Shown piece after piece: positions 1-6,117 of a DNA stretch of 7,821 bases. The DNA is taken from assembly GCA_017437705.1 (NCBI GenBank), contig JAFRYJ010000085.1, forward strand, positions 1 through 7,821, in the 5' to 3' direction. Position numbers and translations under genes: made by a program. Source of the DNA: Lachnospiraceae bacterium (GTDB lineage Bacteria; Bacillota_A; Clostridia; Lachnospirales; Lachnospiraceae). The stretch's first letter is position 1. Each line of letters starts with the position of its first letter. Under the pieces are notes generated by a model, which was given only the letters and a program-made list of their open reading frames with translations, was not told where the DNA came from and did no database searches.

Positions 1-162
1 AGCCTTGTCGATATGCTCGAAATCTGTATATGAGTTGCCGGGAACTCTAAGTGAAAGTACTCTGGTGATAGCAGCTGTAAGGGTTGTTTTACCATGATCT
101 ACGTGACCGATGGTACCGATGTTGCAATGGGGTTTGGTTCTCTCAAATTTAGCTTTTGCCAT
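1..162 (-). CDS. tuf: Elongation factor Tu, N-terminal 54 residues (partial)
   Basis: EF-Tu is the GTPase that delivers aminoacyl-tRNA to the ribosomal A site. Only the first 54 codons are present and the rest lies beyond the left edge. The protein begins [20 protein letters not shown] and carries the G1/P-loop GHVDHGKT at residues 19-26. It then runs into the variable stretch before the 'IDKA(PEE)' motif, where the window ends. The ATG at 160-162 has a GGAGG at 174-178, 11 nt upstream, which is somewhat far but clear. The gene closes the canonical rpsL-rpsG-fusA-tuf order. It also has its own sigma-A-like promoter in the fusA-tuf gap, which fits the known need for more EF-Tu than other str products. 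Identity is essentially certain; whether a second tuf copy exists elsewhere cannot be seen. Confidence 0.97.
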   Translation of the reverse strand, partial: MAKAKFERTKPHCNIGTIGHVDHGKTTLTAAITRVLSLRVPGNSYTDFEHIDKA

Positions 163-185
163 TTCTTTAAAATCCTCCAAATTTA

Positions 186-207
186 ATTAATGGTTTTATT
201 AATGGTT
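186..207 (-). repeat. 10-nt tandem direct repeat in the tuf leader
   Basis: The decamer ATTAATGGTT (plus strand) occurs at 186-195 and again at 198-207, separated by 2 nt. It lies between the predicted tuf start site and the tuf SD, so in the mRNA it reads AACCATTAAT twice. A regulatory role is possible, but an AT-rich leader could also contain it by chance. Confidence 0.6.
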
Positions 208-237
208 ATTTACTTTAATTATCTGCACAACATTTAT

Positions 238-266
238 ATTATATTTTATTTAGCACCCGTCTTCAA
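238..266 (-). promoter_or_regulatory. Sigma-A-type promoter for tuf
   Basis: On the minus strand, TTGAAG (261-266) and a perfect TATAAT (238-243) are separated by exactly 17 nt. The site lies 3 nt past the fusA stop codon. Transcription would start near 231, giving a leader of about 68 nt for tuf. The elements are seen directly; their activity is inferred. Secondary tuf promoters within str operons are known in other bacteria. Confidence 0.7.
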
Positions 267-269
267 GCC

Positions 270-557
270 TTAATTTACCGCATGTGTCATAAGGATCTTT
301 TCCTGGATGTTCCTGGGCACCTGCTCGTATCTTTCGAAGAACATCGAGTAGTTTCCTCTGCCCTGGGTCCTGGACCGGAGGTCCGTGGAATAGCCGAACA
401 TTTCTGCCAGGGGAACATAAGCTTTTATCATCTTCCCTGATGCTATATCCTCAAATCCTTCGATACGCCCTCTTCTTCCGTTGAGGTCGCCGATGACATC
501 GCCCATGTATTCTTCCGGCATCGAGATCTCCACCTTCATGATGGGCTCCAGAAGCAC
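270..557 (-). CDS. EF-G domain V fragment, possible separate translation unit
   Basis: If translation really stops at the TAG, the remaining reading frame could restart at GTG (555-557), giving 95 residues. These cover domain V and the C-terminal helix of EF-G and end in TAA. An SD-like AGGCGG overlaps the TAG and ends 5 nt before this GTG. A stronger AAGGAGG (578-584) lies about 20 nt upstream but is also simply the Lys-Glu codons of the gene. The fragment keeps the conserved [16 protein letters not shown] and [18 protein letters not shown] wording and shows no decay. It is listed as an alternative to the single interrupted fusA; a free-standing domain V is not an established arrangement. 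Confidence 0.3.
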   Translation of the reverse strand: MLLEPIMKVEISMPEEYMGDVIGDLNGRRGRIEGFEDIASGKMIKAYVPLAEMFGYSTDLRSRTQGRGNYSMFFERYEQVPRNIQEKILMTHAVN

Positions 558-2390
558 CGGATCCGCCTAACTCATGGCCTCCTTGAATGCCATTGAGCCT
601 GCGATGTGGAAGGCAAGTTCGCTGGAATCCACCTCGTGGTAGGAACCGTCGTAGCAGTCCGCATACACGCCGAGTACCGGGAATCCTCCGAGGATGCCTG
701 CGTGGGTGGCTTCTTCGATGCCGGCCCCTACAGCAGGTATGTATTCCTTGGGGATCGCCCCTCCGACGACAGATGACTCGAATTTGAACGTCTCCTCGCC
801 GTTGGGATCCATGGGCTCGAACCTGACCTTGCAGTGTCCGTACTGACCGCGTCCGCCGGACTGCTTCGCATATTTCGAATCCACATCAGCCGTTTTTGTG
901 ATGGTCTCCTTGTATGCTACCTGGGGAGCACCGACGTTAGCCTCCACCTTGAACTCGCGGAGAAGTCTGTCCACTATGATCTCCAGATGAAGCTCGCCCA
1001 TGCCGGAGATGATGGTCTGTCCCGTCTCGGGGTCCGTATGGGCCCTGAACGTGGGATCCTCCTCCGAGAGCTTTGCAAGGGCCTCGCCCATCTTACCCTG
1101 GCTGGCCTTTGTCTTGGGCTCTATAGCTACGTCGATAACAGGCTCCGGAAACTCCATGGACTCGAGGATAACGGGGTGGTTCTCGTCGCAGATCGTATCG
1201 CCTGTGGTCGTGAACTTGAATCCCACGATGGCTGCGATATCGCCGGAGTAGAGCATTTCCAGCTCGCTTCTCTTGTTGGCGTGCATCTGCAGGATCCTGC
1301 CAGCGCGTTCCTTTTTGTCCTTTGTAGAGTTCAATGTATATGAGCCTGCGCTCAGTGTTCCTGAATATGCTCTTACGAATGCAAGCTTCCCTACGAAGGG
1401 ATCCGTCATGATCTTGAAGGCCAGCGCCGAGAAGGGTTCATCGTCCGATGAATGCCTCTGTACCGGCTTTCCCTTGAGATCCGTTCCTTCTATGGAAGGT
1501 ATGTCCGTGGGTGCGGGCATATATTCCACAATGCCGTCCAGAAGCTTCTGGACGCCCTTATTCCTGTAAGCGGAACCGCAGAAAACGGGAACTATCTTGC
1601 TTTCGCATGTGGCTTTCCTGAGTGCTTTCTTAAGATCTGCCACGGGGAGCTCGTCTCCCTCGAGGTAGAGCATCATGAGGTCATCATCCTGCTCGCAGAT
1701 CTTTTCGATCATATCCATACGATATGTTTCGGCTTCATCCTTCATCTCTTCGGGGATATCCGTAACGGTGATGTCTACGCCTAGATCGTCGTTATAGATA
1801 TACGCCTTCATTTCGAAGAGATCGATGAGGCCCTTATAGGTCTCTTCCTTGCCGATAGGAAGCTGTACGGGTACGGCGTTTTTTCCGAGCCTTTCCTTTA
1901 TCTGAGATACAGCGCCGTAGAAATTAGCTCCCATGATATCCATCTTGTTGATGAACGCCATTCTGGGAACGTTGTATGTATCGGCCTGCCTCCAGACGTT
2001 TTCAGACTGCGGCTCTACGCCGCCCTTGGCACAGAAGACACCTACCGCACCGTCGAGCACACGGAGCGAACGCTCCACCTCAACGGTAAAATCCACGTGT
2101 CCCGGTGTATCGATGATGTTGATACGGTATTCAGGAGCATCGGTCTTCGTTTTGTTGAACTCCTGAGGCGTCCAGTGACATGTGGTGGCGGCGGAGGTTA
2201 TTGTGATCCCGCGTTCCTGCTCCTGCTCCATCCAGTCCATGGTCGCAGTGCCTTCATGAGTATCTCCGATCTTGTAGTTAACACCGGTATAGTAGAGGAT
2301 ACGCTCCGTGAGCGTAGTCTTCCCCGCATCGATGTGAGCCATGATGCCGATATTCCTTGTTCTCTCCAGCGGGTATTCTCTTTCAGCCAA
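270..2390 (-). CDS. fusA: Elongation factor G, interrupted by an in-frame TAG
   Basis: EF-G is the cytoplasmic GTPase that drives ribosomal translocation and, with RRF, ribosome recycling. From the TTG at 2388-2390 the frame has 607 codons, a TAG (567-569), then 98 more codons to TAA (270-272). The total of 706 is normal EF-G length. The G domain shows AHIDAGKT (18-25), RGITI (60-64), DTPGH (94-98) and NKMD (148-151). Domains II-IV follow, including [15 protein letters not shown] and [15 protein letters not shown]. Domain V ([18 protein letters not shown], then FGYSTDLRS) lies beyond the TAG. The TTG start is favoured because GGAGG (2398-2402) sits 7 nt upstream and the product begins [17 protein letters not shown], as family members do. 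An upstream in-frame TTG at 2418-2420 has no comparable site. The TAG stands where relatives have lysine (AAG). It may be a sequence error, a nonsense allele, a suppressed stop or a true split. Family identity is certain. Confidence 0.95.
567..569 (-). other. In-frame amber codon at the EF-G domain IV/V boundary
   Basis: The minus-strand codons read GCC ATG AGT TAG GCG GAT CCG GTG, that is A-M-S-stop-A-D-P-V. Related EF-Gs have lysine at this position (for example AFKEGFKKAKPVLLEP in E. coli). AAG to TAG is a single substitution. The other complete genes in the window end in TAA or TGA, and none ends in TAG. Confidence 0.95.
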
Positions 2391-2403
2391 GGATCTTCCT
2401 CCC
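2388..2403 (-). promoter_or_regulatory. fusA ribosome binding site and TTG start
   Basis: The minus strand reads GGGAGGAAGATCC followed by TTG GCT GAA. The SD core GGAGG (2398-2402) is 7 nt from the TTG at 2388-2390. This fixes the start ten codons inside the longest open frame, and no ATG is available before the P-loop. Confidence 0.85.
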
Positions 2404-2432
2404 AAGTAAACAGTTGACAAGTTTCTTAAAAC

Positions 2433-2447
2433 GATCTTTGTAAGATC
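2433..2447 (-). other. Small hairpin in the rpsG-fusA gap
   Basis: A perfect inverted repeat GATCTT-ACA-AAGATC (6-bp stem, 3-nt loop) lies between the tandem TAA stops of rpsG and the fusA SD. It is followed by GTTTTAAG, which is too short a U tract for a confident terminator. It may act as a weak attenuator or mRNA stability element in the 66-nt gap. Confidence 0.45.
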
Positions 2448-2456
2448 CTGCAGTTA

Positions 2457-2927
2457 TTACCAGCGGAAATGAGCGAACGCCTTGTTGGATTCTGCCATCT
2501 TGTGCATGTCTTCTCTTCTCTTAACGGAAGCGCCTGCTCCGTTGATGGCGTCCATGATCTCTCCTGCCAGTCTCTGCTGCATCGTTCTTTCGCCTCTCTT
2601 ACGGGCGAAGGTCACCATCCAGCGAAGTCCAAGTGTTCTTCTTCTGTCCGGTCTAACCTCGATAGGCACCTGATAAGTAGCACCGCCGATACGCCTTGCC
2701 TTAACTTCGAGAACAGGCATGATGTTATTCATGGCCTCTTCGAAAGCTTCAAGCGCATCCTTTCCGGTCTTGCGGGAAACTTCATCAAGTGCTCCGTACA
2801 CGATCTTCTCAGCAACACCCTTCTTACCGTCAAGCATTACGTTATTGATAAGCTTGGTAACGAGCTTGCTATTATAGATCGGGTCGGCCAGAACGTCTCT
2901 TTTTGCAATATGTCCTTTTCTAGGCAC
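2457..2927 (-). CDS. rpsG: 30S ribosomal protein S7
   Basis: S7 is a primary 16S rRNA-binding protein that nucleates assembly of the 30S head and contacts E-site tRNA. The 156-residue product (normal length) begins [16 protein letters not shown]. It contains the S7 signature region around [12 protein letters not shown] (26-37), the [15 protein letters not shown] beta-hairpin (79-93) and the C-terminal [16 protein letters not shown]. The start is GTG (2925-2927), chosen because AAGGAGG (2936-2942) sits 8 nt upstream and homologues start MPRK. An upstream in-frame ATG at 2967-2969 would add 14 unrelated residues and lies inside a hairpin. The gene ends in tandem TAA TAA stops (2457-2459 and 2454-2456). 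It follows rpsL by 132 nt and precedes fusA by 66 nt, the standard str order. In E. coli S7 represses its own operon by binding the rpsL-rpsG gap; whether that happens here is unknown. Confidence 0.98.
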   Translation of the reverse strand: MPRKGHIAKRDVLADPIYNSKLVTKLINNVMLDGKKGVAEKIVYGALDEVSRKTGKDALEAFEEAMNNIMPVLEVKARRIGGATYQVPIEVRPDRRRTLGLRWMVTFARKRGERTMQQRLAGEIMDAINGAGASVKRREDMHKMAESNKAFAHFRW

Positions 2928-2942
2928 GTTACTTCCCTCCTT
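2925..2942 (-). promoter_or_regulatory. rpsG ribosome binding site and GTG start
   Basis: AAGGAGG (2936-2942) is followed by 8 nt and GTG (2925-2927). It sets the S7 start at the homology-supported MPRKGH and excludes the longer frame. Confidence 0.9.
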
Positions 2943-2966
2943 AAAATTTCTTAATTCACAGGTACT

Positions 2967-2997
2967 CACCCGGGCTTCCGGGTGTTCGCGCTCGAAC
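2967..2997 (-). promoter_or_regulatory. Tandem hairpins in the rpsG leader
   Basis: In the mRNA sense, GTTCG-AGCG-CGAAC (2984-2997) is immediately followed by CACCCGG-AAGC-CCGGGTG (2967-2984). Both stems are perfect and share one C at the junction, so they could stack coaxially. No U tract follows, so this is not an intrinsic terminator. Its position upstream of the rpsG SD makes it a candidate translational operator or mRNA processing element. Function is inferred from position only. Confidence 0.55.
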
Positions 2998-3059
2998 TCA
3001 CATCTATTTATGTCAAGTAAAAATAATGCTACATTCGCTGCGAAAAAGTATCCCGATCT

Positions 3060-3479
3060 TTATTTAGCGTCTTTAGGTCTCTTAGCGCCGTACTTTGAAC
3101 GGGCCTGTCTTCTCTTGGCGACACCGGCCGTATCCAGGGTACCGCGGATAATATGATATCTGGTACCGGGTAAGTCCTTTACTCTTCCGCCCCTGATAAG
3201 AACGACACTATGCTCCTGAAGGTTGTGACCTTCGCCGGGGATATAGCTCGTAACTTCGATACCGTTTGACAAACGTACTCTGGCGATCTTACGCAGGGCT
3301 GAGTTAGGCTTTTTAGGGGTAGCAGTCTTAACAGCCGTACAAACGCCTCTCTTCTGGGGCGATGAGATGTTCTTCATCTGCTTGTGAAGAGAATTGAAGC
3401 TCCTCTGAAGAGCGGGGGCGGTTGACTTTTTGACTGAAGTCTGTCTTCCCTTTCTTACTAACTGGTTAAATGTGGGCAT
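3060..3479 (-). CDS. rpsL: 30S ribosomal protein S12
   Basis: S12 is the decoding-centre protein of the 30S subunit; it governs accuracy and is the classic streptomycin-resistance locus. The 139-residue product begins [20 protein letters not shown] and carries the Firmicute-type insertion (about 25-40). [11 protein letters not shown] follows at 54-64 and GRVKDLPG at 98-105. Lys56/Lys57 and Lys101 correspond to E. coli K42/K43 and K87, and Pro104 to P90. All are wild type, so a streptomycin-sensitive allele is predicted. Asp102 is the usual RimO methylthiolation residue. The ATG at 3477-3479 is chosen because GGAGG (3488-3492) lies 8 nt upstream; the in-frame GTG at 3486-3488 overlaps that SD. 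It is the first gene of the str operon, downstream of a perfect-consensus promoter. Confidence 0.98.
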   Translation of the reverse strand: MPTFNQLVRKGRQTSVKKSTAPALQRSFNSLHKQMKNISSPQKRGVCTAVKTATPKKPNSALRKIARVRLSNGIEVTSYIPGEGHNLQEHSVVLIRGGRVKDLPGTRYHIIRGTLDTAGVAKRRQARSKYGAKRPKDAK

Positions 3480-3549
3480 TATTTTCACCTCCTGTTTATA
3501 ATATTATGTGCGTATACATGATGTTTCCCGATCTTATTTTTTAGTCAAC

Positions 3550-3580
3550 AAAAAAACACCGTGTGGCGCACACACCGTGT
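3550..3580 (-). terminator. Terminator-like hairpin overlapping the rpsL transcription start
   Basis: In the minus-strand sense, ACACGGTGTG (3571-3580) can pair with CACACGGTGT (3556-3565) around a 5-nt loop. This gives 10 positions with one G-G mismatch, and the T run spans 3550-3556. The 5' arm begins only 2 nt after the -10 box. RNA initiated near 3575 would therefore lack half of this arm, whereas RNA reading through from the upstream operon would form the full hairpin. The same bases also form a 9-nt direct repeat (ACACGGTGT twice), so a protein-binding site is an alternative. Confidence 0.6.
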
Positions 3581-3581
3581 A

Positions 3582-3610
3582 ATTATAGCAATTCAAAGGC
3601 TCCGTGTCAA
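3582..3610 (-). promoter_or_regulatory. Consensus sigma-A promoter of the str operon
   Basis: On the minus strand, a perfect TTGACA (3605-3610) and a perfect TATAAT (3582-3587) are separated by 17 nt. A run of seven A residues directly upstream of the -35 (3611-3617) resembles an UP-element. The start site is expected near 3575, giving an rpsL leader of about 95 nt. A full-consensus promoter suits a ribosomal operon. Confidence 0.88.
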
Positions 3611-3659
3611 TTTTTTTCTGCCGGAAAACACGCGTAAATACTGGATTTTTGTGTATTTT

Positions 3660-3710
3660 CGGAGGGACACACCCGGGCAGAACGCGTCCGATGGCGTCCC
3701 TCCGTTTTTT
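3660..3710. terminator. Strong hairpin after the GNAT gene, T tract on the plus strand
   Basis: CGGAGGGAC (3660-3668) and GTCCCTCCG (3696-3704) form a perfect 9-bp GC-rich stem around a 27-nt loop. On the plus strand it is followed by six T (3705-3710), an intrinsic-terminator form. On the minus strand it begins 9 nt after the GNAT stop codon, where an operon terminator would be expected, but GAAAATAC follows instead of a U tract. It may end or protect the 3' end of the minus-strand operon and stop plus-strand antisense transcription. Confidence 0.55.
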
Positions 3711-3713
3711 CTT

Positions 3714-3986
3714 TCAGATCCTGTGTCGTAAAAGCCAGTCGGAAGCATAGGTGCAGGTGGCAGTGACCGTGCCTCTCCTGAAATGGATCTCGTCCACCGC
3801 AGCCTTTACGAGCTCCGTGGCGATCCCCTGCCCCCGCAGGGCTTTATCCACGTATGTATGAGTGATATTGTAGACCCCCTTCTGCACCGGCTGGAACGTT
3901 ATCTCCGCCAGTGTATTCCCGTTTGCGTCCGCAATATATATGCGGTCCAGGGCTGTTATAAAGGGGCGTATGTTCTGTCCTGTCAT
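3714..3986 (-). CDS. Small GNAT-family N-acetyltransferase (YjdJ/NATD1-like)
   Basis: The 90-residue protein looks like the minimal single-domain GNAT group (COG2388 type, Acetyltransf_CG). Members transfer acetyl from acetyl-CoA, but their substrates are largely unknown. It begins with a beta-strand region (IYIADANGNTLAEITF, 16-31). The HTYVDKALRGQGIATELVKAA block at 43-63 contains the acetyl-CoA pyrophosphate loop RGQGIA (51-56). It ends with the family's TCTYASDWLLRH block (77-88), including Cys78. Length matches the family. The ATG at 3984-3986 has AGAGGAG upstream with about 5 nt spacing. It starts 16 nt after the flavin reductase stop, so it is almost certainly co-transcribed as the last gene of that operon. 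It ends in TGA. Family assignment is fairly sure; the substrate is not predictable. Confidence 0.85.
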   Translation of the reverse strand: MTGQNIRPFITALDRIYIADANGNTLAEITFQPVQKGVYNITHTYVDKALRGQGIATELVKAAVDEIHFRRGTVTATCTYASDWLLRHRI

Positions 3987-4002
3987 ATCGGCTCCTCTGC
4001 TT

Positions 4003-6102
4003 TTATCTGTGCTTTTTTCCGTATGATATCTCCTGTACCAGCTCGTAGGCCTGTTTTATGACTGTTTTCAGGCTTCCGACACTGTCGCAGTCGCCGGCGA
4101 AATACACCTTTTTGCCGTTCTTCGTTCTTTTCTTCTTCCTGTATCCGTCAAACGTTCCGTCCGGCGAATACCCCACCGACATTATAACAGTATCGGCAGG
4201 TATCGTCACCCTGCCTTCAGGAGTTTTGATGACTGCGCTGTCTTCCGTTATCTCCTCCACTGTCGAGCACATGTGCGCCGGCACCTCATGAAATCTGAGC
4301 AGCTCCCTGAGCATCGTCGAGTTCGCCATGCAGATGCCCCTTGCTCCCACAAGATGCTCCGTCATTTCCACTATCTGCGGATGCTTTCCCTGCAGCGCCA
4401 GCTCATAAGCGATCTCGCAGCCCGTAAGGCCTCCGCCTATTATAACTGTGTTGTCGCCGCCTGATGCTTTCCCGTCCAGATAGTCAGCCGCCGTTACTGC
4501 CCTTTCCGCACCGGGTATGTTCAGCATTCTTGCTCCGGCGCCGGTGGCTATAACGATCACGTCCGCATCCAGCGCATCTATGTCTTCGATCGCGGTATTC
4601 ATGTGAATAACCATATCCGTCTTTTTCAGTTCCCGCTCATACCAGGCAAGCAGTTCCTTATCCTTCTCCTTGAAGGACATGGCCGCAGCCGCATTGAACA
4701 CTCCGCCCAGGCGGTCTGTCTTCTCATAAAGCTCTACCCTGTGCCCGCGCAGCGACGCCTGGATCGCGGTCTCCATGCCACCGATACCGCCGCCGATAAC
4801 GGCGATCCGTTTGGGTTCTTCTGCCGCTGCCTTTGAGTATCTGAGCTCGTTTCTCGTCCACGGATTCAGCACGCATCTTCCCATTTCAAGATGCATGGGA
4901 TCGATATCTGTACCCTTGCCGTTGAGGCCGTTGAAAGGCAGGCATGCTCCGTGACATGCGATGCAGGGACGGATTTCCTCCAAACGGTCCTCTTTGATCT
5001 TCGTGATGTATTCGGGATCGCACAGAAGCTGACGCCCCACTCCCATGGCGTCGATCCTTCCGGCTGCGATGGAATCCGCCGCGGCATCAGGCTGCAGACG
5101 GCCCGCGCATACCACCGGCTTTGATGTGAACTTCTTTATATGCTCCACGTATGAAAGGTTCATGTTAAGCGGGGCATAAACCGGCGGATGGGCCCAGAAC
5201 CAGGCATCATAGGTGCCGTTGTCGCAGTTGAAAAGGTCGTAGCCGGCTTCCTCAAGTATACGGATCGCCTTTTCCGATTCCTCCATGGACCTGCCGACCT
5301 CGTCGAATTCCTCCCCCGGGACTGCGCCGGAGTTGAAGCCCTTCGTCATGGAGCACACCGAATAACGCAGGGATACGGGGTAGTCATCTCCGCATACCTT
5401 CTTGATCTCCTTTACGATATCGCAGGCAAAGCGGAGCCTGTTCTCCAGGCTGCCGCCGTATTCATCATCCCTGTGATTGGTGTAGGGCATCGCAAACTGA
5501 TCCAGCAGATAGCCCTCGTGAACGGCATGGATCTCAACACCGTCCACGCCGACATCCTTACACAGCTTAGCCGTCTGCCCGAATGCGTATATGAACTTTT
5601 CGATCATATCGGAGGTGAAGTGATCCATTTTTACATCGGGATCCCACACATTGGGTTCGTCGGGATCCGGAGCGGACCACCACCATTTTGACATAACTAT
5701 CTTCGATGACAGCTTCTTTACGATCCCCTTCTTTACAAAGGGCCTGAGGATCGGGGGCAGCAGCATTGACCTTCCGGAGCCCGCGCTCAGCTGGAAGAAT
5801 ATCTTCGATCCGCTGTCGTGGATCTCCTTTACGATAGGCCTCACCTGCTCGAAGACTTCGGGATGCTTATAAGCCCACTTCTCCCTGATGATGCTCACCA
5901 GCGGGATCAGTCCCGGGATAAACAGGCCGATCTCGTTGTCCTTCCTGTCCCTGTAAAGCTCTTCTATGCCTTTTACGAATCCGGTCTTTGCCTCCCACTG
6001 GATCATGTTGGTGCCTTCCATGGGAAGCATAACTATTCGGTTTTTGATCTCCACGTTTCCCACCTTCCACGGGCGGAAAAGCGGTTCATACTTATCGTTC
6101 AT
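4003..6102 (-). CDS. FMN/[4Fe-4S]/FAD NADH:flavin oxidoreductase (enoate/dienoyl-CoA reductase type)
   Basis: This 699-residue protein has the three-cofactor layout of 2,4-dienoyl-CoA reductase, clostridial 2-enoate reductases and the BaiCD/BaiH bile-acid enzymes, which reduce activated C=C bonds. An N-terminal TIM barrel (about 1-370) starts FRPWKVGNVEIKNRIVMLPM. It carries the old-yellow-enzyme active-site block VEIHAVHEGYLLDQF (189-203) and EYGGSLENR. A cysteine cluster C380-x2-C383-x3-C387-x22-C410 should bind [4Fe-4S]. A FAD-binding fold begins IAVIGGGIGG (433-442) and an NADH fold VIIGGGLTG (553-561); VYFAGDCDSVGSLKT near the end closes the FAD site. No signal peptide or membrane segment is seen, so it is cytoplasmic. 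The ATG at 6100-6102 is preferred by homology (MNDKYEPLF). The ATG at 6133-6135 would add 11 residues and sits inside a hairpin; neither has a strong SD. The substrate cannot be read from sequence. Confidence 0.9.
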   Translation of the reverse strand: MNDKYEPLFRPWKVGNVEIKNRIVMLPMEGTNMIQWEAKTGFVKGIEELYRDRKDNEIGLFIPGLIPLVSIIREKWAYKHPEVFEQVRPIVKEIHDSGSKIFFQLSAGSGRSMLLPPILRPFVKKGIVKKLSSKIVMSKWWWSAPDPDEPNVWDPDVKMDHFTSDMIEKFIYAFGQTAKLCKDVGVDGVEIHAVHEGYLLDQFAMPYTNHRDDEYGGSLENRLRFACDIVKEIKKVCGDDYPVSLRYSVCSMTKGFNSGAVPGEEFDEVGRSMEESEKAIRILEEAGYDLFNCDNGTYDAWFWAHPPVYAPLNMNLSYVEHIKKFTSKPVVCAGRLQPDAAADSIAAGRIDAMGVGRQLLCDPEYITKIKEDRLEEIRPCIACHGACLPFNGLNGKGTDIDPMHLEMGRCVLNPWTRNELRYSKAAAEEPKRIAVIGGGIGGMETAIQASLRGHRVELYEKTDRLGGVFNAAAAMSFKEKDKELLAWYERELKKTDMVIHMNTAIEDIDALDADVIVIATGAGARMLNIPGAERAVTAADYLDGKASGGDNTVIIGGGLTGCEIAYELALQGKHPQIVEMTEHLVGARGICMANSTMLRELLRFHEVPAHMCSTVEEITEDSAVIKTPEGRVTIPADTVIMSVGYSPDGTFDGYRKKKRTKNGKKVYFAGDCDSVGSLKTVIKQAYELVQEISYGKKHR

Positions 6103-6117
6103 GATATCACTCTTCGG

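Noticed and set aside
834..1343. 169-codon plus-strand open frame (and neighbours at 1000-1251, 1273-1569, 1452-1784)
   Set aside because: These are antisense shadows of the strongly conserved fusA. They show no recognisable protein family and no convincing SD or promoter.
2414..2446. TTGACA and TAAGAT on the plus strand near the fusA start
   Set aside because: The spacer is 21 nt, too long for sigma-A, and no plus-strand gene follows.
2469..2954. 161-codon plus-strand open frame opposite rpsG
   Set aside because: It is antisense to S7, whose identity is certain. The translation is low-complexity Ser/Leu/His typical of shadow frames.
2928..2969. N-terminally extended S7 (start at 2969)
   Set aside because: The extra 14 residues do not match S7 homologues, and the SD lies inside the extension, ahead of the GTG at 2927.
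3011..3016. Perfect TTGACA on the minus strand in the rpsL-rpsG gap
   Set aside because: At 16-18 nt downstream the sequence is GC-rich (the hairpin region) with nothing resembling a -10 box.
5188..5691. 167-codon plus-strand open frame opposite the flavoreductase
   Set aside because: It is a shadow frame of a well-conserved enzyme. No family features or initiation signals were seen.
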